Source: Bacteroidales bacterium
GTDB lineage: Bacteria > Bacteroidota > Bacteroidia > Bacteroidales > Paludibacteraceae
Length of the DNA stretch: 64,000 nucleotides
NCBI GenBank assembly: GCA_015061115.1
Contig: SUXE01000013.1
Coordinates: 86,344 to 150,343, forward strand
Direction of reading: 5' to 3'
Made by a program: the position numbers and the translations under genes
Shown: in pieces, positions 16,698-29,100 of the stretch
Position numbering within the stretch: position 1 is the stretch's first letter
Layout: every line of letters starts with the position of its first letter
The notes under the pieces: generated by a model
What the model was told of the DNA's origin: nothing
The model's database searches: none
The model's input: only the letters and a program-made list of their open reading frames with translations

Positions 16698-16725
16698 GTG
16701 CATACGCTATTGAAAGCGTACGCAC
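16698..16725 (-). terminator. intrinsic terminator of ftsH
   Basis: Arms GTGCATACGCT and AGCGTACGCAC form a nearly perfect stem, followed on the minus strand by a run of Ts. It lies 7 bp after the ftsH stop. Confidence 0.8.
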
Positions 16726-16731
16726 TAATTA

Positions 16732-18780
16732 TTAATCTTCCTTTGGTTTCTCTACGTCTACTTCAGGAATTTCCTTTTCCTTGTTTTCATTATTTTGAGA
16801 TTCCTCAGATACAGTTACAGAACTGTCTTCTTTTTTCTCTGCCTGAGCATTCTCGTTCTCACGCATAAGTTCTTCATTACGAGATTCCCACTTTCGTTTG
16901 CCAAAGATTTTTTCAAGATCATCGGCAAATATCACCTCACGCTCAACAAGAAGTTCTGCCAACTTACGATGACCTTCAGCATTTTCGCGCAACACCTGTT
17001 TTGCTCGCTCATACTGACTATTAATCAACGTTTTGACTTCATCATCTATTAATTTTGCCGTCTCTTCCGAATATGGTTTCGTAAATGAATAGTCCGCCTG
17101 AGAATCATAGTAGCACAAGTTCGTAAGCTTGTCGCTCATACCATAATATGCCACCATTGCGTATGCTTGCTTAGTGCTTCGCTCCAAATCATTAATGGCT
17201 CCTGTACCGATTGTGCCCAAAACCAACTCTTCGGCAGCACGTCCTCCAAGGAGAGAACACATTTTGTCGAGAAGATTCTCTTTAGTGATCAACTGTCGCT
17301 CTTCTGGCAAATACCATGCGGCTCCTAAAGCCATTCCACGCGGAACGATTGTCACTTTCACCAATGGATCAGCATACTGAAGCATCCAACTGATTGTTGC
17401 ATGTCCTGCCTCATGCACTGCAATAGACCATTTTTCAGAACGAGTGGTGATTTTATTTTTCTTCTCCAATCCACCGATAATTCTGTCGACGGCACTCAAG
17501 AAATCTTCCTTATCTACACGTGTCTTGTTGCGACGCGCGGCTATCAAAGCTGCCTCGTTGCAGACGTTGGCTATATCCGCGCCACTGAATCCAGGAGTCT
17601 GACGTGACAAGAAATCAACATCAATATCATCCGCAAGTTTCAATTTTGACAAATGGACATTGAAAATTGCCTTTCTATCATGAACATCCGGAAGATCAAC
17701 GTGAATCTGACGGTCGAAACGTCCGGCACGGACCAATGCTTTATCAAGAATGTCGACGCGGTTTGTCGCAGCCAACAGGATGACACCAGAGTTTGTGCCG
17801 AATCCATCCATCTCTGTAAGCAACTGGTTAAGAGTGCTTTCACGCTCATCGTTGCCACCGCCCATGCTTGCATTCTTGCCTCGAGCTCTACCGATGGCAT
17901 CAATCTCGTCGATAAATATGATACATGGAGCCTTCTCTTTTGCCTGACGGAACAAATCTCTTACACGGCTTGCTCCCACACCGACAAACATCTCCACGAA
18001 ATCAGAACCTGATAGAGAGAAGAACGGAACATCAGCCTCACCAGCCACCGCTTTGGCAAGAAGCGTCTTACCTGTTCCCGGAGGGCCAACAAGGATAGCT
18101 CCCTTTGGAATCTTACCTCCAAGTTCTGTATAGCGGGCCGGATTCTTAAGAAATTCCACAATCTCCTCGACCTCCTGTTTTGCCTCACTCAATCCAGCCA
18201 CATCCTTGAATGTCACTTTGTTAGGATTATTTCCCTTTTCAAAAAGCTGAGCCTTGCTCTTGCCGACGTTGAACACACCGCCAGGACCTGCTCCTCCGCC
18301 ACCCATTCTTTGCATGATGAACATCCAGAAGAATATAAGCAAGATGAATGGACCGAATGTGTAAAGGAATCCCTCAAACATACTGCTGTCTTCCGTAAAT
18401 GTAAGGTCTACCTTTTCGACTCCATCCTCTTTCTGCCACTCTGTCAAATCCTCCGTGAAACGATCTGCTGAAGGTATCTTCACATGAACCTTAGGATTAG
18501 CGGCATATTTTGTAGAGTCGGAACCGAATGCGTTACGCATCTTGCCCTCCTTTACTGTAGCCTCAGCATATTTGTCGTTTGTGATGACGGTGATTTTAGA
18601 GACAGAATTGGTTTCCACAAGATACTTGATCTCGTTGTAGCCAATCTCCTTTGCTGAATGATTGTCGTCTGAAAAATAAATTCCAACCAAAAAGATCGCC
18701 ACCAAGCCATACAGCCAATAAAGGCCTGATGATGACTTGAAATTTGGCATCTTTGGTTTATTGTTACTTTCTTGGGCCAT
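16732..18780 (-). CDS. ftsH: ATP-dependent zinc metalloprotease FtsH
   Basis: 682 residues, membrane-anchored AAA+ protease for quality control of membrane and short-lived proteins. A first hydrophobic segment is near residues 18-36 and a second near 125-143 ([16 protein letters not shown]), with a periplasmic domain between. Walker A GPPGTGKT lies at about 230-237, Walker B IIFIDEID follows, then the SRH region and the zinc motif HEAGH at about 454-458. The C-terminus is a long charged tail rich in Glu, Asn and Lys, usual in Bacteroidales. It lies 5 bp downstream of rsfS, so they are co-transcribed. Confidence 0.97.
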   Translation of the reverse strand: MAQESNNKPKMPNFKSSSGLYWLYGLVAIFLVGIYFSDDNHSAKEIGYNEIKYLVETNSVSKITVITNDKYAEATVKEGKMRNAFGSDSTKYAANPKVHVKIPSADRFTEDLTEWQKEDGVEKVDLTFTEDSSMFEGFLYTFGPFILLIFFWMFIMQRMGGGGAGPGGVFNVGKSKAQLFEKGNNPNKVTFKDVAGLSEAKQEVEEIVEFLKNPARYTELGGKIPKGAILVGPPGTGKTLLAKAVAGEADVPFFSLSGSDFVEMFVGVGASRVRDLFRQAKEKAPCIIFIDEIDAIGRARGKNASMGGGNDERESTLNQLLTEMDGFGTNSGVILLAATNRVDILDKALVRAGRFDRQIHVDLPDVHDRKAIFNVHLSKLKLADDIDVDFLSRQTPGFSGADIANVCNEAALIAARRNKTRVDKEDFLSAVDRIIGGLEKKNKITTRSEKWSIAVHEAGHATISWMLQYADPLVKVTIVPRGMALGAAWYLPEERQLITKENLLDKMCSLLGGRAAEELVLGTIGTGAINDLERSTKQAYAMVAYYGMSDKLTNLCYYDSQADYSFTKPYSEETAKLIDDEVKTLINSQYERAKQVLRENAEGHRKLAELLVEREVIFADDLEKIFGKRKWESRNEELMRENENAQAEKKEDSSVTVSEESQNNENKEKEIPEVDVEKPKED

Positions 18781-18785
18781 ATAAT

Positions 18786-19148
18786 TTAATCTAAATCAGG
18801 TATTTCTGTTATCTTCGCGTCTTCCCATAGCTCCTCTATGCGATAAAACTCACGCATTTCCGGAAGCATAACGTGAACAATGATTTCTCCATAATCGATG
18901 GCAATCCACTGACCATTCTCATAACCATCCGCTACGATAAAATGAACCTTCAACTCACTTCTAACATAATGTTTCACAGAATCAGCGATGCTGACGACGT
19001 GAGTGGTCGAATTACCTTCACAAATCACGAAGTACGGACAGCTGTAGTTTTCCAACTCAGTCATATCTACAGTAACGATTTTCTTAGCCTTTCGTTCCTG
19101 CATTCCCTCAACTATCTTCTGAATAATAGTCTTTGTGTCTACTGTCAT
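18786..19148 (-). CDS. rsfS: ribosomal silencing factor RsfS
   Basis: 120 residues of the Iojap/RsfS family, which binds ribosomal protein uL14 and prevents subunit joining when nutrients are short. Conserved blocks are KKIVTVDMTELENYSCPYFV, STTHVVSIADSV, DGYENGQWIAIDYGEIIVHV and REFYRIEELWEDA. The stop is 5 bp from the ftsH start, and the rsfS-ftsH order is common in Bacteroidota. Confidence 0.95.
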   Translation of the reverse strand: MTVDTKTIIQKIVEGMQERKAKKIVTVDMTELENYSCPYFVICEGNSTTHVVSIADSVKHYVRSELKVHFIVADGYENGQWIAIDYGEIIVHVMLPEMREFYRIEELWEDAKITEIPDLD

Positions 19149-19160
19149 TAAATTCTTTGT

Positions 19161-20501
19161 TTATATTGCCAATAATTTCTCTTTTGCCTCTTCCACCTTG
19201 TCAAAATTGAACTCCGAAATAGTCTTGTTCATAAGTGCTGTAATTCCGTCGTTGCAAAGGTTTCCTATGCTACCCTGATGAGTGTGGTGGATATTCTTGT
19301 TTGGCTTGAACTCTCCAGCCTCACATTGCAATCCCACTTTCTTGTAAGCGTCTCTGAATGGCATTCCTTCTAGAGCCAAACGGTTGACCTCTTCCACACT
19401 GAAAATGAAATCATATTTTGGATCATCAAGAATATGCTCGTTGATTTTCACATCAGACATGATATGTGTGGTCATCTTGATACAATCCAACAATTCGCCG
19501 AATGATGGCATGAATACCTCTTTAATAATCTGCAAGTCACGGAAATATCCGCTTGGTAGATTATTGATAAGCATCATTATCTGCTGAGGTAGACTCTGGA
19601 TTTTGTTGCATTTAGCACGAGTCAACTCAAATACGTCTGGATTCTTCTTGTGTGGCATGATGCTTGATCCTGTTGTGCACTCGTCTGGAAGTTTGATGAA
19701 TCCAAAATTCTGCGACGTGAACATACAAGCGTCAAAAGCCAATTTTGATAGAGTAGCTGCTATACCTGCCAATGCGAATGACACAGTCTTCTCCATCTTG
19801 CCACGACACATCTGAGCGTACACCACATTATAGTCCATAGTGTCAAATCCCAACAACTCTGTCGTCATCTGACGGTTCAAAGGGAACGATGAACCGTAAC
19901 CTGCTGCTGATCCCAGAGGATTTCTGTTAGTCACCTTCCATGCCGAAAGTAGAAGTTCCATATCGTCGGCAAGACTCTCTGCGTATGCGCCAAACCATAG
20001 TCCGAACGACGAAGGCATCGCAATCTGCAAATGAGTGTAACCAGGAAGAAGCACATTCTTATACTTCTCACTCTGCTGAATCAACACATTAAACAGACCC
20101 TCGACAGCCTCAACCACACTCTTGATCTGCTCTCTTGTCCACAATTTCATGTCGACAAGCACTTGGTCGTTGCGTGAACGGCCACTGTGGATTTTCTTTC
20201 CCAAGTCGCCAAGCTTACGTGTGAGCATAAGCTCCACCTGAGAATGAACATCCTCTATTCCCTCTTCAATTACAAATTCTCCACGATGTGCGGCCAAATA
20301 GATATTCTTCAGTTCCGCAAGCAACACAGGAAGTTCGTCTTTGGCGATCAAGCCAATCGACTCCAACATAGTGATATGAGCCATTGAGCCCAACACATCA
20401 CACTCAGCCAAGTACAAATCCATCTCACGGTCTTTGCCAACCGTAAACTTCTCAATCTCTGCGTTTGTAGCCTTGCCTTTGTCCCACAACTTTGTAGCCA
20501 T
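19161..20501 (-). CDS. argH: argininosuccinate lyase
   Basis: 446 residues. Cleaves argininosuccinate to arginine and fumarate in the last step of arginine synthesis. Family signatures include SGRSRNDQVLVDMKLW, GYTHLQIAMPSSFG and the catalytic-serine loop TGSSIMPHKKNPDVFE at about residues 278-292. The start MATKLWDKGKATN matches the family. It is followed by rsfS 12 bp downstream on the same strand. No other arginine genes are in the window, so it sits alone among housekeeping genes. Confidence 0.96.
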   Translation of the reverse strand: MATKLWDKGKATNAEIEKFTVGKDREMDLYLAECDVLGSMAHITMLESIGLIAKDELPVLLAELKNIYLAAHRGEFVIEEGIEDVHSQVELMLTRKLGDLGKKIHSGRSRNDQVLVDMKLWTREQIKSVVEAVEGLFNVLIQQSEKYKNVLLPGYTHLQIAMPSSFGLWFGAYAESLADDMELLLSAWKVTNRNPLGSAAGYGSSFPLNRQMTTELLGFDTMDYNVVYAQMCRGKMEKTVSFALAGIAATLSKLAFDACMFTSQNFGFIKLPDECTTGSSIMPHKKNPDVFELTRAKCNKIQSLPQQIMMLINNLPSGYFRDLQIIKEVFMPSFGELLDCIKMTTHIMSDVKINEHILDDPKYDFIFSVEEVNRLALEGMPFRDAYKKVGLQCEAGEFKPNKNIHHTHQGSIGNLCNDGITALMNKTISEFNFDKVEEAKEKLLAI

Positions 20502-20527
20502 ATCCGTAATTTAAAAGGGAGGTGATA

Positions 20528-20710
20528 TTACTTACCGTTTCCGATGAATTTCTTATTAAGGAAGATGTAAGATCCGATACCAGCAACAAACAAAATAGCT
20601 GCAACTACCAAAATAGCGTTATTTGTCAACTCTGCAAAGCTGTAAATAGCCAACAAAATAACTCCCAATAAAACTAAAATAGCCCCTAGGCTTCTCTTCA
20701 ATTGATCCAT
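20528..20710 (-). CDS. small two-helix membrane protein
   Basis: 60 residues with two predicted transmembrane helices: LGAILVLLGVILLAIYSF and ILVVAAILFVAGIGSYIFL, separated by a short ELTNNA turn. The C-terminus is basic (LNKKFIGNGK). It lies 26 bp upstream of argH on the same strand. A -7 box TACTTTTG (minus strand, 20769-20776) lies about 58 bp upstream. Similar short proteins occur widely in Bacteroidales, but no function is known. Confidence 0.75.
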   Translation of the reverse strand: MDQLKRSLGAILVLLGVILLAIYSFAELTNNAILVVAAILFVAGIGSYIFLNKKFIGNGK

Positions 20711-20876
20711 ATTCTTATCTTATTATACACAATTATACTGCAAATTACGCATAATTTTTTTTATATAACAAAAGTATGTGCCCAAAAAATAGCCGAATTG
20801 GCAAGAGAAAGACAAGAAAATTAAAAATTAGAAATGCTAAATGCTAAATTGTTATTGAATGCGGCGTTGTCATGAT

Positions 20877-21415
20877 TGAGGTTTGTTAAGGACGGAACGT
20901 CCTAACCCCTCTTCCTTTGTGCGAGCCGTAGGCGAGCACTTATAAAAACACAGAGGATAGAAGAATTAAGAGATAGTCTTCGATTTTTTGAAGAAAAGGA
21001 TAAGAAAGCAAAACTTATAGTATTGCCTTTCAGGCAAAGTTTTTTGTATCATCGTCACTTCTCCCCGAGACATCGTCACGGGTTTCTCTCGCTTTGCTCG
21101 GTAACGTCTTTCAGACGAAAATTTCTCATGATCACGTTTTCTCTCGTTTTTGTTTTCTCCGTTCAGGAGTTTTCTTCACAAACTTGTTTGTGGGTTTTCC
21201 AAGCGGCAATTGATATTTTCAGACGCTGTTTTCTGTTTTTTCATTATTTATATTGCGGACAAGTTTGAAACCTGCCCTACGATCATTCTCTCTATTCTTC
21301 CTTCTAAACGTTAGCTTTCTCTCAATCCTCCCTGACTCTGTGGTCCTTTTGAGGATTGTTAAGGGCAGAATGTCCTAACCCCATTCCAGAGTGCGAGCCG
21401 TAAGGCGAGCTCATA
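20877..21415. repeat. repeat-rich gap (families C and D)
   Basis: An 890-bp gap without a credible gene contains two family D units (about 20877-20940 and 21350-21415). Both read TTGTTAAGG...GTCCTAACCCC and then a GCGAGCC...GGCGAGC core at 20921-20937 and 21393-21410. Between them, about 21062-21122 is an inverted copy of family C. The frame 21023-21268 runs through these repeats and is not considered a gene. Confidence 0.6.
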
Positions 21416-21599
21416 GAATTTAATAAAACCACAGAGACACATCTTTTTATATTACGGGCAGGTATGAAACTTGCTCCTCCGCCAATTCGACGAATTGTAT
21501 AATTATGTTATAATAAGGTTAAAAAAACTAAATCTGATTTCTCTCTGCACTATTTTTCTTTACTTTGCAGAAGATTTGGAAAACGTAAATTTTACTGCT

Positions 21600-21983
21600 A
21601 TGAAAAAAGGTATAGTTTTATTGATACTTACTCTGTTTTGCGGACTAGCTTCTATCTCCGCACAGGGTTTCGACCAGAACCGTTACGACAATGGTCTGCA
21701 GCAGATTGCAGAAGCTAACCGCAACTACTTCCGCAATCAGGGATGGATAGAAAACAACTGGTACCAGCTTTCAAATTGGTATCCCGACGTCCTCCTTATC
21801 GATAATGAGGAGAAAGCATACATCGCAAAAGTGATCTGTTCCGACAAAATCATGTCGAGATTCGCAGCTCTCAACCGTATCAAGAAAGACGGTGCTCTGC
21901 CGACACCACGTGAAGTGGAGGATTTCAACCGTTTGATGTGGGATGAAATAGATGCTGCTGTGGCATATCTGTATAGAAGATAA
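21600..21983 (+). CDS. small secreted hypothetical protein
   Basis: 127 residues from the ATG at 21600, which gives a good signal peptide (KKGIVLLILTLFCGLASISAQ, a 21-residue core cut after Ala-Gln). The mature part is helical and polar, with many Asn and Tyr residues (RNYFRNQGWIENNWYQL). No family was recognised. The ORF extends upstream to 21471, but the added residues do not suit a secreted protein. A terminator hairpin follows at 22013-22045. Likely periplasmic, function unknown. Confidence 0.7.
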   Translation: MKKGIVLLILTLFCGLASISAQGFDQNRYDNGLQQIAEANRNYFRNQGWIENNWYQLSNWYPDVLLIDNEEKAYIAKVICSDKIMSRFAALNRIKKDGALPTPREVEDFNRLMWDEIDAAVAYLYRR

Positions 21984-22012
21984 TGGTGTAGACATTATAT
22001 AATACTTTGGAG

Positions 22013-22045
22013 GGAGTATCAAAATGTGAAATATTTTGATACTCC
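22013..22045 (+). terminator. intrinsic terminator
   Basis: GGAGTATCAAAAT pairs with ATTTTGATACTCC around a 7-nt loop and is followed by TCTTTTTT. It lies about 30 bp after the small secreted-protein gene. Confidence 0.8.
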
Positions 22046-22154
22046 TCTTTTTATGGCAAATATTTCCAAATTCTTAGTGTTAATTAACCCTTTCCTCAAC
22101 AGGTTCAATGAAGTTAAAAAATGTGAAAATCGTTATTGTTTCGTTCTGTTTGTG

Positions 22155-22162
22155 TAATTTTG
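22155..22162 (+). promoter_or_regulatory. -7 promoter box of the RHS locus
   Basis: TAATTTTG matches TAnnTTTG and lies 54 bp before the start at 22217. It follows the preceding terminator, so it probably drives the T9SS-protein/RHS operon. Confidence 0.5.
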
Positions 22163-22216
22163 AAAAATATTCTTACGACGGCAATTTTTTCAAACAGAAA
22201 ATGAAAAGTAAATATT

Positions 22217-23170
22217 ATGAATAAGAGTACAAAAAATTATTACTTAGAAAAAGTGGAAGGTGCATTGTTTAGACGACACTTTTACAAGTATCTGCCAACG
22301 CTTTTGACAATTTATTTGTCATGTATTTTCTCTTCCGTATTTTCTGTGGTGGTGGTATCTGAAGTATTTGTTGATACAACAACGAATAATATTCAGTACG
22401 TGGAGATAACCAATATCAATAATAAAAGTCAGAAAGTGAATCTGTTTGAGTTTTCCAACGGGAACACATCTGTATATGTAAATGATACCGTTTCATTTGC
22501 ACCTCATGAGACAAAAATCATGATGTTCTCGGAATTCATTTTACCAGACAGCTCTGAGATTGATAGTTCAAAACTTATTTTTTCCAATTCAAGTTTGAGA
22601 ATGTATGACATATTGTTGATGACACTTGACAGCACAGTTTCTGATACATTTTTTGTCAAAGCCAAAGTAGCTGGATGTACAGAGAGAAACAATGTGTTGG
22701 TGGATGAGGAATTTGGTATTGTCTCTTCCGATTTTAGAGATGCATCACCGTCACCATTGAAAGGAAACATGAATGTGAGAATGAAGAAGGTTTTGGCTTA
22801 TACCTACGACAATTCGGGAAACCGATTGAAATCTGCCAGCAAAATAGTAAATGAGGTTAAAGGAGACGAAGAAATTATAGAAGAAAAAGAGCCTGTCGTT
22901 CCGGAAATAGTGATTGAAGACGACAGAACACATCCAAGATTTCAAGTTTATCCGAATCCTACAAATGGAGACGTGATTGTCGAAATGCCTGAAACAGGAG
23001 ATTATACAATAAAACTATTTAATTTAAGATCTGTAAGTCTGCTTACAGAAGAAATTGTAAAAGGGAATACAGCGAAAATAAACATGACGGATTTGGCGAC
23101 AGGAATATATATGGTCACCGTGTACAGAGGAAATGAAGTTTTCGGAACAGTGAAAATCATAAAAAAATAA
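22217..23170 (+). CDS. surface protein with lamin-tail-like region and T9SS sorting domain
   Basis: 317 residues. A hydrophobic segment near residues 28-48 acts as a signal or anchor, preceded by a long N-region (about 27 residues). Residues 50-110 (VVVSEVFVDTTTNNIQYVEI) resemble a lamin-tail-type beta domain. The C-terminal 75 residues start FQVYPNPTNGDVIVEM and end in GIYMVTVYRGNEVFGTVKI, a clear type IX secretion type A sorting domain, so the protein should be exported through T9SS. It ends 6 bp before the RHS gene, so it is co-expressed and may help display or process the RHS protein. Confidence 0.82.
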   Translation: MNKSTKNYYLEKVEGALFRRHFYKYLPTLLTIYLSCIFSSVFSVVVVSEVFVDTTTNNIQYVEITNINNKSQKVNLFEFSNGNTSVYVNDTVSFAPHETKIMMFSEFILPDSSEIDSSKLIFSNSSLRMYDILLMTLDSTVSDTFFVKAKVAGCTERNNVLVDEEFGIVSSDFRDASPSPLKGNMNVRMKKVLAYTYDNSGNRLKSASKIVNEVKGDEEIIEEKEPVVPEIVIEDDRTHPRFQVYPNPTNGDVIVEMPETGDYTIKLFNLRSVSLLTEEIVKGNTAKINMTDLATGIYMVTVYRGNEVFGTVKIIKK

Positions 23171-23176
23171 GGGATT

Positions 23177-26100
23177 ATGAATGGAGTAAAAAAAATAGTT
23201 ATGTCTCTGAGAGTTGTTTTAGTCGCATTATTTACTTCGACAATTTGTCTACGTGTTATAGCAGACGACGTCGCTCGTCCGAGAACCAATATTAATACCC
23301 ATGTCTCACAAGGAGCAGCATTAGTTGATCTTCCGATAGCTACACCACCAGGAGTTGGAGGATTCAAACCAGATTTAAGATTTTTCTATAATTCAGACGC
23401 TGCTGACGGATTGCTTGGTTTTGGCTGGATGATTTCTCCGTTGCACAAGATCACAACAACAAGTAAAACCGTTTTCTATGACAATACCGTTGAACCTATC
23501 GGCAGTGCCTTCTTGTTGGATGGAGAAAGACTCATAGAGGATAAAACGCAGTATGACACGATTTTCTACAAAAAATATGCAGATGACAATACGACAATCG
23601 CAAAATACGATAACAAATTTATAGTCCGTCTTCCTAACGGCAATGTGCAGACCTACGAAGAATCTCTGCCTGGATCTTATTGTTGGCTTTTGCAATCAGA
23701 GAAAGACAAAAACTCCAATGAGATAAATTATTATTGGAAGTGTACGGATGGGGAGACTCATAGGATTTCAGAAATACGCTATAATCAAAAGGGGACTGAC
23801 GATCAGAAAGTTTCGGTACTATTCTCATATATCAAACGAGACGACCCGTTAACCACCCTTTACGCAAAGAGACTGGTCAAAACCAATTACTTATTGTCTG
23901 ATATCAGTGTGACACTTGGAGACAAAGCATACCGCGAATACTCCTTGACGTATAATACATGGTACGGACAAAGGGTTTTGAAACAAATTGATGAGAAAGG
24001 CACCAATGGCGAGACTCTTCCTCCATATACCATCCAATGGACTGAGGAACCATCCATATATCATTGGAAAAACACATTCTCCACCGCTCTTGATTATCTT
24101 ATCGACAAAAACAGCACAAACTGGACTTTTGCTGATTTCGATGATGACGGAGTGAAAGATTTGGTTTCATGGGGTGACACGTATGTGAAATTCTATTCGA
24201 AAAATAAAGATGGAGAGTATGTCTACAAGCATCAGATGAACACGCCCGACGATTGGAAAATCATCCAACCGATTTTCGGTTGCTTTTTCGATCCGCACAA
24301 AACAGATGTGTTGGTGAAATTCCAAAAAAATGGATCATACAAAGTTTGTGTAGGAGATTTATCATCACAGAAAGTACTAATAGAAGATGCCGAAGACTTC
24401 ATTCATATTGTGGCGGATATGGATAACGACGGATACGACGAATTTGTCAGGTATAAAAAAGCAATGGAGAATCATTGTGCAGATATCAAGATTTTTGATT
24501 GGAATAACGATTGTTGGGGACATCTTAGCTTTGTCGCAAGCGTACAAAATAACATGACTAGAAACTGCAAAGTGATGGTTTCTGATTATAACGGAGATGG
24601 CTTGCTGGATATCGCTTTTGGATACGAATACATAGATAATTGGTATGCACCAGAAATAGGAAGTGAAGAATGGTTTGATATAAAACAGTGGTCATATCTT
24701 GAGATATTCACGAACACAGGAATTAAACCAAAATCAGAATTATCTGGCGGGGGCAAGATGACATTTGAAATGGCAAAAACCATAAAATTCGACAACTTAA
24801 TGGATTTTCATACGGTAGCCGATTTCAATGGAGACGGATTACCGGACATTCTTTATGGTATTGTTGATGGAAAAATTGACGAAGGAAAAACAAAATTCAA
24901 TTATTGCTACGAAAAAAAACAGGGAATTCTTTACAATAGGGAAAACTTAGAGTTTGAAGAAAAAGGATTAAATGAATCTTATAGTCTATATTATCCATAT
25001 ACAGATAAAGATGACAACAAAAACGACATTAAAGTCGGTGATTTCAACGGAGACGGAAAAGCAGATTTACTCTTCTTATGTGCAAACTATACGATGAAAA
25101 AAGATGCTTCACGTCTTTATGATTTATCTGGTGTTTGGGGAGAATGGAAAGATGCGACAATCGCATTCTATACATCGACGGGAGAGTCTTTCAAATTGGT
25201 ATCGAAAAAGACAATTTCTGAAGAAAGAAACTGTTTCCTAAAAAGCAGCATCCAAATACATGATTTGGATAATAACGGCATTTCCGAAGCTGTCCATTTT
25301 ATGGGATATGATCTGCTGACATTAAAGGAATCTGGAAGAAGCGGATATTTTACAGAACTCGACAAAGAAAAACTGAAGCCATATCTGAGGACGATTGAAC
25401 AAAGAGTCATGAACAGTATGGTCGATTATTTCGTGCTTTCTTATGAGCGTCTTTCCGAAGAAGGAATGTATTCGACTCCTACTGTTTACAATATGCCTGC
25501 ATCTTTATATAACGGAAATAAAGTTGTTGTGTCAAAGCTTTCATTTACCGGACAACGTGTCTATTCCTACAAATATGGATCGCTGTATTATGAAAAGACA
25601 GGAAAAGGTTTTATCGGTTTCCTAAATGAGACGGTGACTGACGAAACATCAAAGTTAGTCACAGAAAAGGAATGGAATTATTCAAGGCCTTCATTCATAC
25701 CATTCTCATACAGGGAAAGAGTCTTTGATGAGGATGGAAATGAATTGTTTTTGACAGATAAATCATTCCGTCTGGCAAAAAGAGACGACAAAAAAATTTA
25801 TCGTGTGTCGCTGTCTTATTTGAAAGAGAAAAACTATCTCAACAATACTCTAACAACCACGTCTTATAAAGACATGAACTCGGCTTTTATGCCACAGACA
25901 ATTGTCACAAAGAAGGGTGATGAAGGAGGAATAACAAAGACTGACAAAATAGGTTATGATGATGTCGACGGGGGATCAGGATCACTTATGAAGAGAGTCT
26001 CGACATATTGGTCCGACAAAGAGGATTCTTCTTCCGTCAATTTGAAACTGGAAGCCAATTATTCTTACGATGAAAAGGATCGTTTGGTTGAGACTATCAT

Positions 26101-29100
26101 CAAGCCGACGGGAATGGATGAGATGAAGGTGACGATGAAGTATGACTCTTTTGGTAACGTTGTCAAAGTGGATTCATCATCATCAGGTATTTCAAAAAGT
26201 TATTCGTTTGTATATGATAAAAGCGGAGTGAACCTTTCATCCGCAACCAACCATCTTGGCGTGACGACGCGGTATGATTACTCCAATGGCAATCTGATAG
26301 CCGAACATACTCCTTTAGGTACAACGTCTTACAAACATAATGGGTTTGGAGATGTTGTCGGCATTTCATATCCAAACGGATCAAGTATGGAAAGACGATT
26401 TTCCTATTTGATGTATCATGGTGACCTATGCCTTCAGCAACGGGATTCGTTCTCTACCGGAACAGTTACCAAGTCCATCACCAATGAAGGAAGACTTGAG
26501 ATGGAATCTTCCACAGGTTTTGGAGGAATGGTGTCGACGCGTGAGTATTTCTACAGCGATGGCAGACTGTCTACTGTGCTAAACACATTTGGAGACAAAA
26601 AGCCTAAGAGATCCAGCCATACTGTTTATGACAAGGCTGGACGTGTGACGCTTGAAAAACAATATGTCGACTCTTTGAAATATCCAGAGCAAAGAGACTT
26701 TTATGGCAATCTGATATACAACAGGTCTGTGATCGATTCCGTGAGGTATATCTACGATGAACGTCTCACAACCAAGATCCATGGAGCGGACACCATCATC
26801 AGCGAGATTGACGACGCAGGCAGGACCATATCAGTCACTAAGAACGGAAAGGGCGTGGACTTTGCATACGACGCTATGGGCAACATGATCTCTGCCACAC
26901 CACAGGACGGAGAGCCTGTCACTTTGGAATATAATTCCATTCGTCTGCGTACAAAGATTAAAGATCCAAGCGGAGGTGAGATTTTCACTAAGTACAATGG
27001 TTTTGGAAACATACTTCAGTCCAGCCAGTGCGTGCACAAGGCTGGCGACACGATTGTGTCCAAACAAACCTACAATGAGGTCGGCCAGATAGTGGAGTCG
27101 CAAATCGGCAATCAGACGATAAAATTCGCTTATGATGAGTTTGGCAGACCAGTGTCTTGTGGAAATGGCAATCATGAGCAGACAATAGCCTACGACAAGG
27201 TTGGAAACATCGCATCTGTGACAGAACAGATAGACAGCCTGACATTCACAAAATCGCTATCCTACGATAAAATCGGCAGACCGGTCTCAACCACGTCGCC
27301 AACAGGATTGAACATCAGTCTGAACTATGACCCATACAGCAACATCGAAGCAATACAATGCGACGGCAATCAGTTCTGGAGACTTGTCGACACGGACGAG
27401 TATGGCAAGCCGGTAAAAGAGACCTATGGCGGAATTATCAGAACAACGAAGTACGACAACAGAGGTCTGCCTATTCTGGACGACGTGGCAAAACTGATGC
27501 ATCACGAGTATCTTTTCGACGTCAACGGCGACATGCTCCAGAAGAAAGAGACATATTCAAAGCAGGAGGAGGTCTTTCTTTTCGACAAACATAACCGTCT
27601 GAATATATGGAGGACGTTTGAGAAAGACACTCTCCGCAAAGAGATCTTCGCCTCATACGATGATGTCTATGGCAATATTGTATCCCGTTCCGACTCCGAT
27701 TTCGTGTTCAACTACGGAGAATACGGATTGTCGCCCCATGCCCTCACCTCTATCGACGCTCCTATCCACGGACATGACAAAGAGAACAACTATACCTACA
27801 CTGATTTCAAGATGCTGGAGAGTGCGTCGAACGGAGTGGATTCCATCTTTATAACTTACGGAGTGGATTTTCAGCGTCGTCGCATGAAAATTTTCAAAAA
27901 TGATTCACTAATTTTGACACGCTATTACTTCTCGGATTACGAGGAGGAGCATTATGCCGACGGCAAAGTCAGGAAGATTGACTACATCACCGGTCCGACA
28001 GGATTGGTAGGAGTGAGGATCTCCACAAACGGAACAGATACTCTTCTTCATGCCTTCACAGACAGGTTTGGAAATCTCGTGATGCTTGTGGACGAGGAAG
28101 GAAATGTAGTGGAAAGGCTTGCATACGATCCGTGGGGAGCGAGACGTAATCCTGACGATTGGACGAAACCAGACACAGCGAGACATCTGTTGCCTCGAGG
28201 CTATTCCATGCATGAGCATCTCGATTGTCTGGGACTCATCAACATGAACGCTCGTATCTACGAGCCAGCCACATGTAGTTTCCTCAGCCCCGATCCGCTC
28301 ATTGCCGACGAGAGCAATTGGTTGAACTACAACAGATATTTGTATTGCCTCGGCAATCCAGTGAAGTTTGCAGATCCGACGGGAATGCAGATCGTCACTC
28401 CATCAGATATGCCTCTCACTGGTCCGACTGGTGTGGTGCCACAGAATGGAGGCGGAGCGTTTGGTGTGGTCAACACATATTGGGAATACGATCCGACTAA
28501 TTCATGTAATCCAGTCTGGTTGGTTGTTGAGGGTAGTTACAATGGAACCAACAACTCCAACGACTATTTTGTGAATTATGCGACATCAGGAAACTCCGCT
28601 TATGCTGCATCTATTACGGCAGACCACAGAAATGCGATTGATTGGCAGATTTCCTATGCAGGTGCAAAGGCGATGGAAGGTGTGAATGTAGGAGGCTCAG
28701 GATGGAACATATTTGGCAATATCAATAATGGTATGGCATTTGTGGCTTCATCAGCATTTGAATATGTGAACAAGTCGATGAATAAATCTCTGGAATATTT
28801 TGTGGATGGTGTTTCCACGACCAAAGATATTCATTTCAAAATCCCTGATGTAGAAATTAAAGGATGGAAATGTCCTCATTTCGATGTGTACACTCAGAAA
28901 GTAGGGGCTGTAAGAGCAGTATCTACTACATTTAAGGTTATTGGTGGTGTTACTGGTGTTTTCGGTATGGGTATGACTGTATCGGAAACATTAACAGGAC
29001 AAAAAAATTGGATTGGAGAAGGTGGTCTTGATTTGATTATGGGTGCTGCTGGATTTTTCTGGCCTTATGGAACAGCTGCATCAGCCGCTTATTTTGGAGG

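Noticed and set aside
21023..21268. 81-codon frame in the gap before the small secreted protein
   Set aside because: Composed of inverted family C repeat and low-complexity Phe-rich translation.
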